A stretch of 64,000 bases of DNA from Actibacterium naphthalenivorans (GCF_014196965.1 NZ_JACIEQ010000006.1:1-64000); one strand, 5' to 3'. Counted from the first letter of the stretch, positions 27,452 to 37,032 are shown. Numbers and translations: made by a program. Notes: generated from the letters alone by a model not told the origin.

Positions 27452-27955
27452 TCAGTCTCTGGCCCGATATGGCTCTACATATTGCAGGGCCATGTCCCAG
27501 GGGAAAAAGATCCACGTGTCCTGGCTGACCTCGGTGATATAAGTATCGACAAGAGGGCGCCCCTGCGGCTTGGCATAGACCGTCGCGAAATGCGCCTTGG
27601 GGTAGAGCTTGCGGACCAGTTCCAGCGTCTTGCCGCTGTCCACCAGATCATCGATCACCAGAATGCCGGTGCCGTCGCCTACCGTGGCCGGGTCCGGCGC
27701 CTTGAGCACGACCGCGTCCATCTGCTCCTGATGGTTGTAGGATTTGACCGAGATCGTATCGATCACCCGCACATCCAGCTCGCGGGCGATGATCATCGCC
27801 GGGGCCATGCCACCCCGCGTGATGGCGACGATGGCGCGCCAGGCGCCGTTGTCCGGCCCGCGCCCGTCAAGCCGCCAGGCCAGCGCCCGGCTGTCACGGT
27901 GGATCTGATCCCAGCTTATGTGAAAGCCTTTTTCATGGGGCAGGCGGTCGCTCAT
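27452..27955 (-). CDS. gpt: xanthine(-guanine) phosphoribosyltransferase
   Basis: 167 aa, type I phosphoribosyltransferase for salvage of xanthine and guanine using PRPP. The PRPP motif [13 protein letters not shown] (about residues 98-110), the pyrophosphate loop region ITRGGMAP and the base-contact tail TWIFFPWDM are all present. The length is close to E. coli Gpt. It lies 3 bp downstream of fabI on the same strand. Confidence 0.93.
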   Translation of the reverse strand: MSDRLPHEKGFHISWDQIHRDSRALAWRLDGRGPDNGAWRAIVAITRGGMAPAMIIARELDVRVIDTISVKSYNHQEQMDAVVLKAPDPATVGDGTGILVIDDLVDSGKTLELVRKLYPKAHFATVYAKPQGRPLVDTYITEVSQDTWIFFPWDMALQYVEPYRARD

Positions 27956-27958
27956 CGT

Positions 27959-28789
27959 TCAACTGTCCTTGCCGTTGCGGCCGGTGACAGCGGCGATATC
28001 GGGCGCATCCACGGCCTTCATGCCGACAATGTGATAGCCCGCATCCACATGCAGGTTCTCGCCCGTCACCCCGGACCCGAGATCGGACAGCAGGTAGACG
28101 GCGGATTTGCCGACCTCATCCTGCGTGACATTCCGACGCAGGGGCGAATTCAACTCGTTCCATTTCAGGATATAGCGGAAATCGCCGATGCCGCTGGCGG
28201 CCAGGGTCTTGATCGGCCCGGCGGAGATCGCGTTCACGCGGATGTCCTTCTTGCCCAGATCCTCGGCCAGGTATTTCACCGATGCCTCCAACGCTGCCTT
28301 GGCAATACCCATTACATTATAATGCGGCATAACCTGTTCCGCACCATAATACGTCAGCGTCAGGCACGATCCGCCTTCGGTCATCAGTTTTTCGGCCCGG
28401 CGCACCACGGCGGTGAAGGAATAGACGGAAATATCCATCGTCATCATGAAGTTGTCGCGGCTGGTATCGACATACCGCCCGCGCAATTCATTCTTGTCGG
28501 AAAAGCCGATGGCGTGAACGATGAAATCCAGCTTGTCCCATTCCGCCTCGATCCCGGCGAACAGCCGGTCGACAGAGCCTTCGTCGCTGACGTCGCATTC
28601 CAGCACCAGCGAAGATCCGACCTGCTCGGCCAGCGGGACGACGCGCTTCTTGAGCTGTTCGCCCTGATAGGAAAACGCCAGTTCGGCGCCATGATCGGCA
28701 CAGGCCCGCGCGATTCCCCAGGCAATGGACTTGTCGTTCGCAAGACCCATAATGAGCCCGCGTTTGCCTTCCAGGAGTTTTGATGACAT
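27959..28789 (-). CDS. fabI: enoyl-[acyl-carrier-protein] reductase (NADH), FabI type
   Basis: 276 aa. It catalyses the last reduction of each fatty-acid elongation cycle. The FabI-type SDR features are the N-terminal GLANDKSIAWGIA cofactor loop, VHAIGFSDKNEL, and the catalytic Tyr-x6-Lys in YNVMGIAKAALE. The substrate loop segment ISAGPIKTLAASGI is intact. It is transcribed divergently from pdxH over a 142-bp spacer and heads a fabI-gpt-DUF2127 run. Confidence 0.96.
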   Translation of the reverse strand: MSSKLLEGKRGLIMGLANDKSIAWGIARACADHGAELAFSYQGEQLKKRVVPLAEQVGSSLVLECDVSDEGSVDRLFAGIEAEWDKLDFIVHAIGFSDKNELRGRYVDTSRDNFMMTMDISVYSFTAVVRRAEKLMTEGGSCLTLTYYGAEQVMPHYNVMGIAKAALEASVKYLAEDLGKKDIRVNAISAGPIKTLAASGIGDFRYILKWNELNSPLRRNVTQDEVGKSAVYLLSDLGSGVTGENLHVDAGYHIVGMKAVDAPDIAAVTGRNGKDS

Positions 28790-28931
28790 TTGCCGCCCCT
28801 CGACATCCCTATTTTAAGTGCCCGACCTTTAGGGCAAACCGGGGGGGCCATCAAGGGTATCAGGACGCAGCGTCGCAGTTGACCGGATGGTCAAGAATGG
28901 TTATCTGCGCGCTTTCTCGAAGGAGAGGCCC

Positions 28932-29537
28932 ATGACTGACCGTAGCGGTATATTCGCAGCCGACGATCCCTTCGCCCTGACCCGGTCATGGCTGGCCGAG
29001 GCGGAAAAGAGCGAAATCAACGACCCCAACGCGATCGCGCTGGCGACGGTCGATACGAATGGTATGCCGAATATACGAATGGTTCTGTTGAAAGACATCG
29101 AGGACGATGCTTTCGTCTTTTACACCAACTACGAAAGTACCAAAGCCGGTGAAATCGAGACCGCCGGAAAGGCAGCGTTTGTGCTACACTGGAAATCACT
29201 GCGTCGACAGATCCGGGTGCGCGGTCTTGCCGAAAGGGAAGACGGGCCCAAGGCCGATGCCTATTTCGCCTCTCGCTCGCCGAAAAGCCGGCTGGGGGCC
29301 TGGGCCTCGCGCCAATCTCAACCACTCAAGTCACGGGCCTCGCTGATGGCCGAGGTGGCCCGGGTTGCGGCGCAGCGGGGACTGGCCACGGAACGACCGC
29401 CTTTCTGGGGCGGCTACCGGGTGCGACCACTGGAAATCGAGTTCTGGGCCGACGGCGATTTCCGGTTGCACGACCGCTTTCGCTGGCGGCGTGAAACCGT
29501 GCTGGATGCATGGCAGATACAGAGGCTGAGCCCATGA
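28932..29537 (+). CDS. pdxH: pyridoxamine/pyridoxine 5'-phosphate oxidase
   Basis: 201 aa; ATG 28932 has AAGGAGAGG just upstream, so the longer frame from 28887 is rejected. The FMN-dependent enzyme makes pyridoxal phosphate from PNP/PMP. Characteristic blocks are [27 protein letters not shown]-like [29 protein letters not shown] and the C-terminal RLSP. The length is normal. Confidence 0.95.
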   Translation: MTDRSGIFAADDPFALTRSWLAEAEKSEINDPNAIALATVDTNGMPNIRMVLLKDIEDDAFVFYTNYESTKAGEIETAGKAAFVLHWKSLRRQIRVRGLAEREDGPKADAYFASRSPKSRLGAWASRQSQPLKSRASLMAEVARVAAQRGLATERPPFWGGYRVRPLEIEFWADGDFRLHDRFRWRRETVLDAWQIQRLSP

Positions 29538-29556
29538 CATTCACGCATCGTGAATG
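29538..29556. repeat. 19-bp palindrome right after pdxH (CATTCACG-CAT-CGTGAATG)
   Basis: A perfect 8-bp inverted repeat around CAT begins at the base after the pdxH stop. There is no T-run, and a 3-nt loop is tight for a terminator, so an operator for a dimeric regulator is at least as likely. It lies 100 bp upstream of the cold-shock gene. Confidence 0.5.
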
Positions 29557-29655
29557 ACAAACCTATGGAAAGAATGTGAATTTTGATTGCAGTCTGCGAC
29601 GGGTCTGTCACAACAGAACAAGTCGCGTACAGTGCCGTATATGTGAAAAAGAACG

Positions 29656-30213
29656 ATGAACGATATGGATGAAAATGCTCTGCGGACGGTGACCGGCCGG
29701 GTGAAGTGGTTCGACCCTACCAAGGGCTTCGGTTTTGTTGTTGCCGACGAGGGCGGCCCCGACATCCTTTTGCATGCCAATGTGCTGCGCAATTTCGGAC
29801 AAAGTTCTGTTGCGGATTCCGCGGGGGTCGAGATCCGCGTTCAGGAAACCGAGCGCGGGATGCAGGCGGTCCAGGTGTTGCGGATCGACCCGCCCGAGGC
29901 CACGGAACACGCGCCGCTCGAAGATCTCGCCGAAGCTGATTCCGACGCGCTCTCCTCCGCGCCGTTGGAGCCGGCGCGGGTGAAATGGTTCGACAAGGGC
30001 AAGGGATTCGGTTTCGCCAATGTTTTCGGAAAAAGCGACGATGTCTTCGTTCACATCGAAGTGTTGCGCAGATCGGGACTGGCGGATCTGCAACCCGGAG
30101 AGGCGGTCTGCCTGCGTGTCGTCGAAGGCAAGCGCGGCAGAATGGCAACGATGGTGGGCTCATGGGAAAGCGCGATCAGCAACGGCAACACACCGGATGG
30201 CGACGACGCCTGA
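29656..30213 (+). CDS. double cold-shock-domain protein
   Basis: 185 aa with two CSD beta-barrels: residues about 13-80 (GRVKWFDPTKGFGFV, RNP-1 intact, then DILLHANVL) and about 108-172 (ARVKWFDKGKGFGFA, then DVFVHIEVLRR). They are joined by an acidic linker. Such tandem-CSD proteins are typical of alphaproteobacteria and bind single-stranded RNA/DNA. The 118-bp upstream region could be a long leader, as is common for csp genes. The end of this gene overlaps the next gene by 52 bp. Confidence 0.92.
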   Translation: MNDMDENALRTVTGRVKWFDPTKGFGFVVADEGGPDILLHANVLRNFGQSSVADSAGVEIRVQETERGMQAVQVLRIDPPEATEHAPLEDLAEADSDALSSAPLEPARVKWFDKGKGFGFANVFGKSDDVFVHIEVLRRSGLADLQPGEAVCLRVVEGKRGRMATMVGSWESAISNGNTPDGDDA

Positions 30214-30674
30214 GCGCGCTTCTGGCGCTGCTCGCGGTCATCGCCGCGACGCCGCTGGCGGCGGCCTGCACCGATGGGGCTGTCGACCTGAGGGGCGGCT
30301 GGGGGCAGGCGCGCTTCACGGTCGAGCTTGCCGATGATCCGGCAGAACGCAGCCGGGGCCTGATGTTCCGCGAGACGCTGCCGGCGAGCCACGGCATGCT
30401 GTTCGTCTATGACCATCCCCAGCACGCCGTCTTCTGGATGAAGAACACGCTGATCCCGCTGGACATGCTTTTTGTCGACACGCAGGGGCGGGTGCGCCGG
30501 ATCCACGAAAACGCCATCCCGCATGACACCACCCAGATCGACGGCGGGCCCGGCGTTCTGGCGGTGCTGGAGATCAATGGTGGCCTGTCGCGGCGGCTCG
30601 GGATCACTGAAGGCAGCGTTCTGCGCCATCCCGCCTTCGGCCCGGGCGCGGCCTGGCCCTGCGACGCGCCTTAG
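30162..30674 (+). CDS. DUF192 family secreted protein
   Basis: 170 aa from ATG 30162, nested in the last 52 bp of the cold-shock gene in another frame. A signal peptide (about residues 15-35, ending AAA-C or LAA) precedes a DUF192 domain with the conserved block [17 protein letters not shown] and [17 protein letters not shown]. The function of DUF192 is unknown; it is a small beta-barrel often exported. The long overlap suggests translational coupling to the cold-shock gene, a conserved neighbour in this group as far as I recall. Confidence 0.82.
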   Translation: MGKRDQQRQHTGWRRRLSALLALLAVIAATPLAAACTDGAVDLRGGWGQARFTVELADDPAERSRGLMFRETLPASHGMLFVYDHPQHAVFWMKNTLIPLDMLFVDTQGRVRRIHENAIPHDTTQIDGGPGVLAVLEINGGLSRRLGITEGSVLRHPAFGPGAAWPCDAP

Positions 30675-30716
30675 CTCTTTTCATTCCCGCGACACGCGGC
30701 TATTGAAGCGCCTGAT

Positions 30717-30793
30717 CGGGGCGTAGCGCAGCCTGGTAGCGCGACGGTTTTGGGTACCGTAGGTCGCAAGTTCGAATCTTGCCGTCCCGACCA
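30717..30793 (+). tRNA. tRNA-Pro (anticodon TGG), CCA encoded
   Basis: 77 nt folding as a full cloverleaf: acceptor CGGGGCG/CGTCCCG with one G-U, D-arm GCGC/GCGC, anticodon stem ACGGT/ACCGT with loop TTTGGGT (anticodon TGG), T-arm with TTCGAAT, discriminator A and encoded CCA at 30791-30793. It reads CCA/CCN proline codons. Confidence 0.96.
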
Positions 30794-31034
30794 CCTCCCA
30801 ACAGATTGAACGCACGCACCGCGCAGGGCCCTGTACCGGCCTGAAGCGATCTGTCAGCTTTTCCCGCTAAGCCTGCATGTGGTGGCCGATTTTCTTTTGC
30901 TTACAAAATATGCGTGCCGTGCCTGTCACACGAATGAATCATTCCGGTGCCACGCAGGTGCATGGCGCCGCCGCCCGGTCAATGAAAAAATCTGGCATTT
31001 AGTTCAAACTTTTCCGTTGACCCGGCCCTCCAAT

Positions 31035-31081
31035 CTACGCCACCTTGTGTTGGCCGGTGGACGCAACACAACATTTTGTGT
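31035..31081. promoter_or_regulatory. tandem NrdR-like boxes upstream of nrdJ
   Basis: The right box 31066-31081 is the perfect inverted repeat ACACAA-CATT-TTGTGT, matching the 16-bp NrdR box form. The left box 31035-31050 keeps the TTGTGT half with a degenerate first half. The boxes are 15 bp apart, 31 bp box to box, the three-turn spacing typical of NrdR pairs. This sits in a 475-bp gene-free region between tRNA-Pro and nrdJ; no cobalamin-riboswitch core was recognised there. Confidence 0.65.
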
Positions 31082-31268
31082 CCGACGCGGGAACGGGACA
31101 AAACCACATGATACTCCCCGGATTGGGCGGGGGCCGACGCGGCGAGACGATGCGCCGCGCCGGGCGGGATTTGTCTGCGCGACCGCCGTGGCGATGGATT
31201 GGCTTGGGCGCAACGGTTCGCCTGACGCCTGCGGGACGACAAAAAAATGCGACGGGGCAGACCATAAA

Positions 31269-34200
31269 ATGAAAATCGAACGCAATTTCACCAAAACGGA
31301 TACCGGGGCCTACGGCGAACTGGAGTTTACCAGCACGGTTTCCGAAATCCGCAACCCGGACGGAACCGTCGTGTTCTGCCTGGACAATGTAGAAGTGCCC
31401 GCGGGCTGGAGCCAGGTGGCCTCCGACGTGATCGCGCAGAAGTACTTCCGCAAGGCCGGCGTGCCCGCGCGGCTGAAGAAGGTGCGGGAAAAGGACGTGC
31501 CGGAATTCCTGTGGCGCTCCGTTCCGGATGAGGCCGCGCTGGCCGACCTGCCCGAAGACGAACGCTTCGGCGGCGAAACCTCGGCCAAGCAGGTGTTCGA
31601 CCGTCTGGCCGGGGCCTGGGCCTATTGGGGTTGGAAGGGCGGCTATTTCACCACCGAGGCCGACGCCAGTGCCTATTACGACGAGATGCGCTATATGCTG
31701 GCCACCCAGCGCGCCGCGCCCAACAGCCCGCAATGGTTCAACACCGGCCTGCACTGGGCCTATGGCATCGACGGGCCGGGGCAGGGCCACTATTACGTGG
31801 ATTACAAGACCGGCAAGCTGACGCGCTCCAAATCCGCTTATGAGCATCCGCAGCCGCATGCCTGCTTCATCCAGTCGGTCAAGGACGATCTGGTCAGCGA
31901 TGGCGGCATCATGGATCTGTGGGTGCGCGAGGCGCGGCTGTTCAAATACGGCTCGGGCACCGGCACCAACTTCTCCAGCCTGCGGGCCGAGGGCGAAAAG
32001 CTTTCGGGCGGCGGCAAGTCCAGCGGCCTGATGGGGTTCCTGCGGATCGGCGACCGGGCGGCGGGCGCGATCAAGTCGGGCGGCACCACGCGGCGCGCGG
32101 CCAAGATGGTGATCTGCGACGCCGACCACCCCGATATCGAGGAATTCATCAACTGGAAGGTCAAGGAAGAGCAGAAGGTCGCCTCTCTCGTGGCCGGCTC
32201 CAAGATGCACGAAGAGCATCTGAACAAGATTTTCGCGGCGATCGGCACCTGGGATGGCAAGGCGGAAGATGCCTATGATCCCAAGGTCAACCCGGCGCTG
32301 AAGGCGGCCATCCGCTCTGCCAAAAAGATCGCGATCCCCGAGGCTTACGTGAAGCGGGTGCTGGATTACGCGAAGCAGGGCTATGCCAGCATCGAGTTTC
32401 CGACCTACGATACCGATTGGGATTCCGAGGCCTACAGCTCCGTCTCCGGCCAGAACTCCAACAACTCCGTCCGGGTGACCGACGCCTTCCTGAAGGCTGT
32501 CGAGAACGACGACGACTGGGAACTGATCCGCCGTACCGACGGCAAGGTCTCCAAGACCATCAAGGCCCGCGATCTGTGGGAACAGATCGGCCACGCCGCC
32601 TGGTCCTGCGCCGATCCGGGCATCCAGTATCACGACACGGTCAACGCCTGGCACACCTGCCCCGAAGACGGTGCGATCCGCGGCTCCAACCCGTGCTCGG
32701 AATACATGTTTCTGGATGATACCGCCTGCAACCTGGCCTCGATGAACCTGCTGACCTTCTACAAGGATGGCGCGTTCCAGGCCGAGGATTACATGCACGC
32801 CTCGCGGCTGTGGACCCTGACGCTGGAAATCAGCGTGATGATGGCGCAGTTCCCGTCGAAGGAAATCGCGCAGCTTTCCTATGATTTCCGCACGCTGGGG
32901 CTGGGCTATGCCAATATCGGCGGGCTGCTGATGAATATGGGCTATGGCTATGACAGCCCCGAGGGGCGCGCGCTTGGCGGTGCCCTCACCGCGATCATGA
33001 CCGGCGTCGCCTATGCCACCTCGGCCGAGATCGCCAGCGAGCTGGGCGCATTCCCGGGCCATGCCCGCAACGCCGAGCATATGCTGCGGGTGATCCGCAA
33101 CCACCGCACCGCAGCCTATGGCAAGACCTCGGGCTACGAGGGGCTGGCGGTAAAGCCGGTGGCGCTGGATCACGCCAACTGCCCCGACGCGCGGCTGGTC
33201 GAGTTGGCCAAGAGCGCCTGGGACGAGGCGCTGGCGCTGGGGGAAAAGCACGGCTACCGCAATGCGCAGACCAGCGTCATCGCGCCGACCGGCACCATCG
33301 GCCTGGTGATGGATTGCGACACCACCGGCATCGAGCCCGACTTCGCGCTGGTGAAGTTCAAGAAGCTGGCCGGAGGCGGCTATTTCAAGATCATCAACCA
33401 TTCGGTGCCCGCGGCGCTTGAAAAGCTCGGCTACGGATCGGCCCAGATCGAAGAGATCGTCGGCTATGCCGTCGGCCACGGCTCGCTCGGCAACTGCCCG
33501 GCGATCAACACCACCTCGCTGATCGGGCATGGCTTCGGCGCCAATGAACTGGAGAAGATCGAGGCGGCGCTGCCCTCGGCCTTCGACATCCGGTTCGTGT
33601 TCAACCAGTGGACCTTGGGCGAGGCGTTCTGCACCGGCACGCTGGGCATTCCCGCCGAAAAGCTCAACGATCCCACCTTCGATCTGCTGCGCCACCTGGG
33701 CTTCACCAGGGCCGATATCGAGGCCGCGAATGATCATGTCTGCGGAACCATGACGCTGGAAGGCGCGCCGCATCTGGACCCGGCGCATTACCACATCTTC
33801 GATTGCGCCAACCCCTGCGGCAAGAAGGGCAAGCGTTTCCTCTCGGTCGACAGCCACATCCACATGATGGCGGCGGCGCAGAGCTTCATCTCGGGGGCGA
33901 TCTCCAAGACGATCAACATGCCCAATGACGCCACGATCGAGGATTGTCAGAAAGCCTATGAGCTTTCGTGGTCGCTGGGGGTGAAGGCCAACGCGCTCTA
34001 TCGCGACGGTTCGAAACTGTCGCAGCCGCTGGCCTCGGCGCTGGTCGAGGATGACGAAGAGGCCGAAGAGGTACTCGCCAACGGTACCGCGCATGAAAAG
34101 GCCCAGGTGCTGGCCGAGAAGATCATCGAGAAAGTGGTGATCAAGGAGGTTGCGCGCGGCCGCGAAAAGCTGCCCGAGCGGCGCAAGGGCTATACCCAGA

Positions 34201-34943
34201 AGGCCATCGTCGGCGGGCACAAGGTTTACCTGCGCACCGGCGAATACAAGGACGGCGCGCTGGGGGAAATCTTCATCGACATGCACAAGGAAGGTGCCGG
34301 CTTCCGCGCGATGATGAACAACTTCGCCATCGCCGTGTCGGTCGGTCTGCAATACGGCGTGCCGCTGGAAGAGTTCGTCGATGCCTTCACCTTCACCAAG
34401 TTCGAACCGGCGGGCATGGTGCAGGGCAATGACAGCATCAAGAACGCGACCTCGATCCTGGATTACATCTTCCGCGAACTGGCGGTGTCCTACCTCGACC
34501 GCACCGATCTGGCCCATGTCAAGCCGGAGGGCGCCAGCTTTGACGATATCGGCCGGGGCGAGGAAGAGGGCGTGTCCAACATCAAGGAGATGTCGGAAAG
34601 CGCCGCGTCGAAATCGCTCGAGGTGCTGAAGCAGATCAGTTCCACCGGCTATCTGCGCAAGCGGATGCCGCAGGAACTGGTGGTGCTGCAGGGCGGCGGC
34701 ATGGGGGCCACCGCGCTGGACAGTTCGGCCGATCCGGTGGCCACGCTGCAGACGCTGGTGCCCGCCGTCGGGCAGACCGCGACGGGGCTGGCCTCCGGCA
34801 CGGTCAGCATGGACGCGCGGGCCAAGGCAAAGATGCAGGGCTATGAGGGCGACCCCTGCGGCGATTGCGGCAACTACACGCTGGTGCGCAACGGCACCTG
34901 CATGAAATGCAACACCTGCGGCGGAACGTCGGGGTGTAGCTGA
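31269..34943 (+). CDS. nrdJ: vitamin B12-dependent (class II) ribonucleotide reductase
   Basis: 1224 aa from ATG 31269. It reduces ribonucleotides to deoxyribonucleotides using adenosylcobalamin, without oxygen dependence. The catalytic barrel shows [15 protein letters not shown], the first active-site Cys in [13 protein letters not shown], and the region [15 protein letters not shown]-terminal Cys-rich tail ([14 protein letters not shown]) is of the zinc-ribbon/redox type seen in the long NrdJ subclass. The length fits that subclass. A tandem NrdR box pair upstream predicts repression when (d)ATP is ample. A long in-frame extension upstream to 30879 is not supported. Confidence 0.96.
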   Translation: MKIERNFTKTDTGAYGELEFTSTVSEIRNPDGTVVFCLDNVEVPAGWSQVASDVIAQKYFRKAGVPARLKKVREKDVPEFLWRSVPDEAALADLPEDERFGGETSAKQVFDRLAGAWAYWGWKGGYFTTEADASAYYDEMRYMLATQRAAPNSPQWFNTGLHWAYGIDGPGQGHYYVDYKTGKLTRSKSAYEHPQPHACFIQSVKDDLVSDGGIMDLWVREARLFKYGSGTGTNFSSLRAEGEKLSGGGKSSGLMGFLRIGDRAAGAIKSGGTTRRAAKMVICDADHPDIEEFINWKVKEEQKVASLVAGSKMHEEHLNKIFAAIGTWDGKAEDAYDPKVNPALKAAIRSAKKIAIPEAYVKRVLDYAKQGYASIEFPTYDTDWDSEAYSSVSGQNSNNSVRVTDAFLKAVENDDDWELIRRTDGKVSKTIKARDLWEQIGHAAWSCADPGIQYHDTVNAWHTCPEDGAIRGSNPCSEYMFLDDTACNLASMNLLTFYKDGAFQAEDYMHASRLWTLTLEISVMMAQFPSKEIAQLSYDFRTLGLGYANIGGLLMNMGYGYDSPEGRALGGALTAIMTGVAYATSAEIASELGAFPGHARNAEHMLRVIRNHRTAAYGKTSGYEGLAVKPVALDHANCPDARLVELAKSAWDEALALGEKHGYRNAQTSVIAPTGTIGLVMDCDTTGIEPDFALVKFKKLAGGGYFKIINHSVPAALEKLGYGSAQIEEIVGYAVGHGSLGNCPAINTTSLIGHGFGANELEKIEAALPSAFDIRFVFNQWTLGEAFCTGTLGIPAEKLNDPTFDLLRHLGFTRADIEAANDHVCGTMTLEGAPHLDPAHYHIFDCANPCGKKGKRFLSVDSHIHMMAAAQSFISGAISKTINMPNDATIEDCQKAYELSWSLGVKANALYRDGSKLSQPLASALVEDDEEAEEVLANGTAHEKAQVLAEKIIEKVVIKEVARGREKLPERRKGYTQKAIVGGHKVYLRTGEYKDGALGEIFIDMHKEGAGFRAMMNNFAIAVSVGLQYGVPLEEFVDAFTFTKFEPAGMVQGNDSIKNATSILDYIFRELAVSYLDRTDLAHVKPEGASFDDIGRGEEEGVSNIKEMSESAASKSLEVLKQISSTGYLRKRMPQELVVLQGGGMGATALDSSADPVATLQTLVPAVGQTATGLASGTVSMDARAKAKMQGYEGDPCGDCGNYTLVRNGTCMKCNTCGGTSGCS

Positions 34944-34956
34944 GGAATTGAGGGTT

Positions 34957-34984
34957 GGGGATCAGCGTTGGCGCGCTGATCCCC
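34957..34984. terminator. strong hairpin after nrdJ (possible terminator)
   Basis: A perfect 11-bp stem GGGGATCAGCG / CGCTGATCCCC with a 6-nt loop starts 13 bp after the nrdJ stop. It is followed by GGCTCTTCCC, only weakly T-rich, so termination may be imperfect or the element may act as an mRNA 3'-end stabiliser. Confidence 0.5.
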
Positions 34985-35132
34985 GGCTCTTCCCGCACTA
35001 GCCTAGCACGCTGCGGGAGAAACCAGTTTGGCCCTTTTTGGGGCCATGACAAAAGGAAAGACATGGACGGAACTTGGGATCAATAGCGTGCTGACTTACG
35101 CACAGGTTTGCCACCAACTAATGCTCGCGACC

Positions 35133-35141
35133 TGTGGATAA
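35133..35141 (-). promoter_or_regulatory. single consensus DnaA box
   Basis: TGTGGATAA is an exact reverse complement of the TTATCCACA DnaA consensus. It lies 20 bp before the small AT-rich gene at 35162. A lone box does not make an origin; it may affect transcription or be chance. Confidence 0.3.
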
Positions 35142-35161
35142 CAACAGAAAGCTAAAAATAA

Positions 35162-35454
35162 ATGGTTCACGAATATGAATTAACTCGCCCTGTCCTTGAG
35201 GCCTTAAATGAGAGCTTGCTCGGTGAGCTTTCAACCACCGATCTGCGCAGAGAAATTAAGGCGCGGATTGCATTGGATGCATCGGATTATGAGCCTTTGA
35301 AAAACCGCCCAGATTGTCGAATTGATCAGGTGGTAAGGAATATCAAAAGCCACAAAAAAGCCCTGGAAACCCTTTTGCCGAGGGTCTCTTGGAGGAGATC
35401 CCTCGCGGATTTCGGATCACCAAGTATGGGCGGGCGTTTTTACATAGAAGTTGA
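35162..35454 (+). pseudogene. small winged-helix-like (Mrr N-terminal-type) protein, frameshifted at an A6 run
   Basis: The frame from ATG 35162 (EYELTRPVLEALN, LSTTDLRREIKARI, IDQVVRNIKSHKK) is a coherent small helical protein resembling the N-terminal winged-helix domain of Mrr-type restriction proteins. After the A6 run at 35354-35359 the conserved-looking continuation (SPGNPFAEGLLEEI, PRGFRITKYGRAFLHRS) lies in the -1 frame and ends with TGA at 35452-35454. One extra A, or a -1 slip, restores a 97-residue protein; the unshifted frame runs on without sense to 35482. The region is AT-rich, unlike its neighbours, suggesting recent transfer. Sequencing error, pseudogene or slippage are all possible. 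Confidence 0.55.
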
Positions 35455-35543
35455 GTTCCGGGGCGGGTGCGCTCGCCCCTGACGCAGATCGGGCCGCAGG
35501 CAGAAACCGGGCGGTACATAGAATGAGCCTGATCAGCGAAACT

Positions 35544-35572
35544 GGGGTGCCTTCGGGCGCCCCTTTCTTTTT
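35544..35572 (+). terminator. rho-independent terminator
   Basis: Stem GGGGTGCC / GGCGCCCC (one G-U pair) with a TTCG tetraloop, followed by TTTCTTTTT at 35564-35572. A textbook intrinsic terminator on the plus strand, insulating the EF-hand gene from upstream transcription. Confidence 0.85.
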
Positions 35573-35716
35573 GTGCGGTGCGGCACTGTACGCGGCCATC
35601 CCGCGAATAAGGAATTTTTCCCTGTTGCCGGCGGGCTGCAAGCGCCCGTGCGCGAGCACATATGGCGAGGGACGGCGCCGTGCCGTTTGAAAATCTGAAT
35701 TCTGGAGTCTTCAGAT

Positions 35717-35962
35717 ATGAAACTGAAAATCACGATCCTTACCGCCACGCTGGCGCTTTCCGGGGCGGCCCTCGCGGCCGGCGACTTCGCCGCGTTCGAT
35801 AGCGATGGCGACGGCAAGCTTTCGATGGAGGAAATGCTGGTCGCTTACCCCGACCTGACCGAAGAGGAGTTTGCCGGGATCGACACGGATGGCGACGGCT
35901 TTCTGAACGAGGGCGAGGTTGCCGCCGCCGAAGAGGGTGGCGAGCTGCCGATGTCGGAATGA
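35717..35962 (+). CDS. small secreted EF-hand calcium-binding protein (paralogue 1)
   Basis: 81 aa. A signal peptide (about residues 1-21, ending ALAA) is followed by two EF-hand loops, DSDGDGKLSMEE and DTDGDGFLNEGE, each with the acidic residues at positions 1, 3, 5 and 12 needed to bind calcium. It is probably periplasmic. A close paralogue lies at 37806 with the same layout (shared LSMxEMLVA and a late LPMS tail). The two flank a pirin gene and an ECF sigma gene. Confidence 0.85.
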   Translation: MKLKITILTATLALSGAALAAGDFAAFDSDGDGKLSMEEMLVAYPDLTEEEFAGIDTDGDGFLNEGEVAAAEEGGELPMSE

Positions 35963-35984
35963 CCGCCCGCCCGTGATCGCGAAA

Positions 35985-36016
35985 CGCCCCGGTCGCAGGA
36001 TCGGGGCGTCTTGTTT
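35985..36016. terminator. terminator between EF-hand gene 1 and pirin gene (possibly bidirectional)
   Basis: Stem CGCCCCG (35985-35991) / CGGGGCG (36002-36008) with a 10-nt loop and TCTTGTTTT on the plus side. It sits between convergent genes. Confidence 0.7.
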
Positions 36017-36024
36017 TCAGCCTG

Positions 36025-36936
36025 TCATTTCTGTGCGCGGATGAAGGTGCCGTTGTTCAGGTCTTCCATTGCCTGGATCAGTTCGGCGCGGGTGTTCATC
36101 ACGATCGGGCCGTGCCAGGCCACCGGCTCCTGCAGCGGGCGGCCGCTGACCAGCAGAAAGCGGATCCCCTCGGGCCCGGCCTGCACCGTCACCTCATCGC
36201 CGCTGTCGAACCGGACGAGCGTGCGGTTGCCGGTTCTGTCGTGGATATTCAGCTCCTCGCCCATGAATTCCTTCTCGACCCGCACGCCCTCGGGGGCCGA
36301 GGCATCCCGGAACGAACCCTCGCCGGCGAAGACATAGGCAAAGGTGTTGGCGTAGGTATCGACGGGCAGGCTCTTGCGGGTGTTGGGTGGCACCGACACA
36401 TCCAGATACATCGGCTCCGCCGCGATTCCGTCGACCGGGCCGGATTTGCCCCAGAACCTGCCGGTGATGATCTTCACCCGCGTTCCGTCATCGTCGATGA
36501 TCTCGGGGATGTCGCTGCCCTGAATGTCCTGATAGCGCGGCGCGGTCATTTTCAGCCGCGACGGCAGGTTGGCCCAAAGCTGAAAGCCGTGCATCTGCCC
36601 GGCCTTGTTTCCCTTGGGCATCTCCTGATGCAGGATGCCCGACCCGGCGGTCATCCATTGCACCGAGCCGGGGCCGAGCAGCCCCCTGTTGCCCAGCGAG
36701 TCGCCATGCTCGACCGTGCCTTCCAGAACATAGGTGATGGTTTCGATCCCACGGTGCGGATGCCAGGGGAAACCCTTGGAATAGAGCCGGGGGTCATCGT
36801 TGCGGAAATCGTCCAGCAGCAGGAACGGATCACTGTCGGACGGATCGCCGAAGCCGAAGACCCGGTGCAGATGCACGCCCGCGCCTTCGGTCGCCGGGAT
36901 GGCCCTGGTCTGGGATTTGATCGGGCGGAATGTCAT
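36025..36936 (-). CDS. pirin family protein
   Basis: 303 aa from ATG 36936-36934, preceded by AGGAG. Bicupin fold: the N-terminal cupin has the metal-binding HPHRGIETITYVLEG motif plus GDSLGNRG and LHQEMP; the C-terminal cupin is metal-free in relatives. Pirins include quercetin 2,3-dioxygenase activity and redox-linked regulators; the role here is undetermined. An ECF sigma gene lies directly upstream on the same strand with a 96-bp gap and may share its transcript. Confidence 0.9.
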   Translation of the reverse strand: MTFRPIKSQTRAIPATEGAGVHLHRVFGFGDPSDSDPFLLLDDFRNDDPRLYSKGFPWHPHRGIETITYVLEGTVEHGDSLGNRGLLGPGSVQWMTAGSGILHQEMPKGNKAGQMHGFQLWANLPSRLKMTAPRYQDIQGSDIPEIIDDDGTRVKIITGRFWGKSGPVDGIAAEPMYLDVSVPPNTRKSLPVDTYANTFAYVFAGEGSFRDASAPEGVRVEKEFMGEELNIHDRTGNRTLVRFDSGDEVTVQAGPEGIRFLLVSGRPLQEPVAWHGPIVMNTRAELIQAMEDLNNGTFIRAQK

Positions 36937-37032
36937 CGTCTTTCTCCTGTCTCTTTGCAGGGAATATGGCGTTTTGCATCCGTCAGCGCGACTGGAGCCG
37001 GCAAACACGGTCTGTGCGCGGTTGCAGGGTCG

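Noticed and set aside
30879-31268. N-terminal extension of nrdJ
   Set aside because: It would translate through the tandem NrdR boxes; the NrdJ-like sequence begins at MKIERNF (31269).
30794-31268. Cobalamin riboswitch before the B12-dependent reductase
   Set aside because: No recognisable B12-box core was found by eye; a covariance search would be decisive.
31035-34517. 1160-codon minus-strand frame opposite nrdJ
   Set aside because: A shadow frame generated by high-GC codon bias in nrdJ; low-complexity and without domain signatures.
35133-35141. Replication origin from the DnaA box
   Set aside because: Only one box is present, with no cluster, no AT-rich unwinding array and no origin-associated genes nearby.
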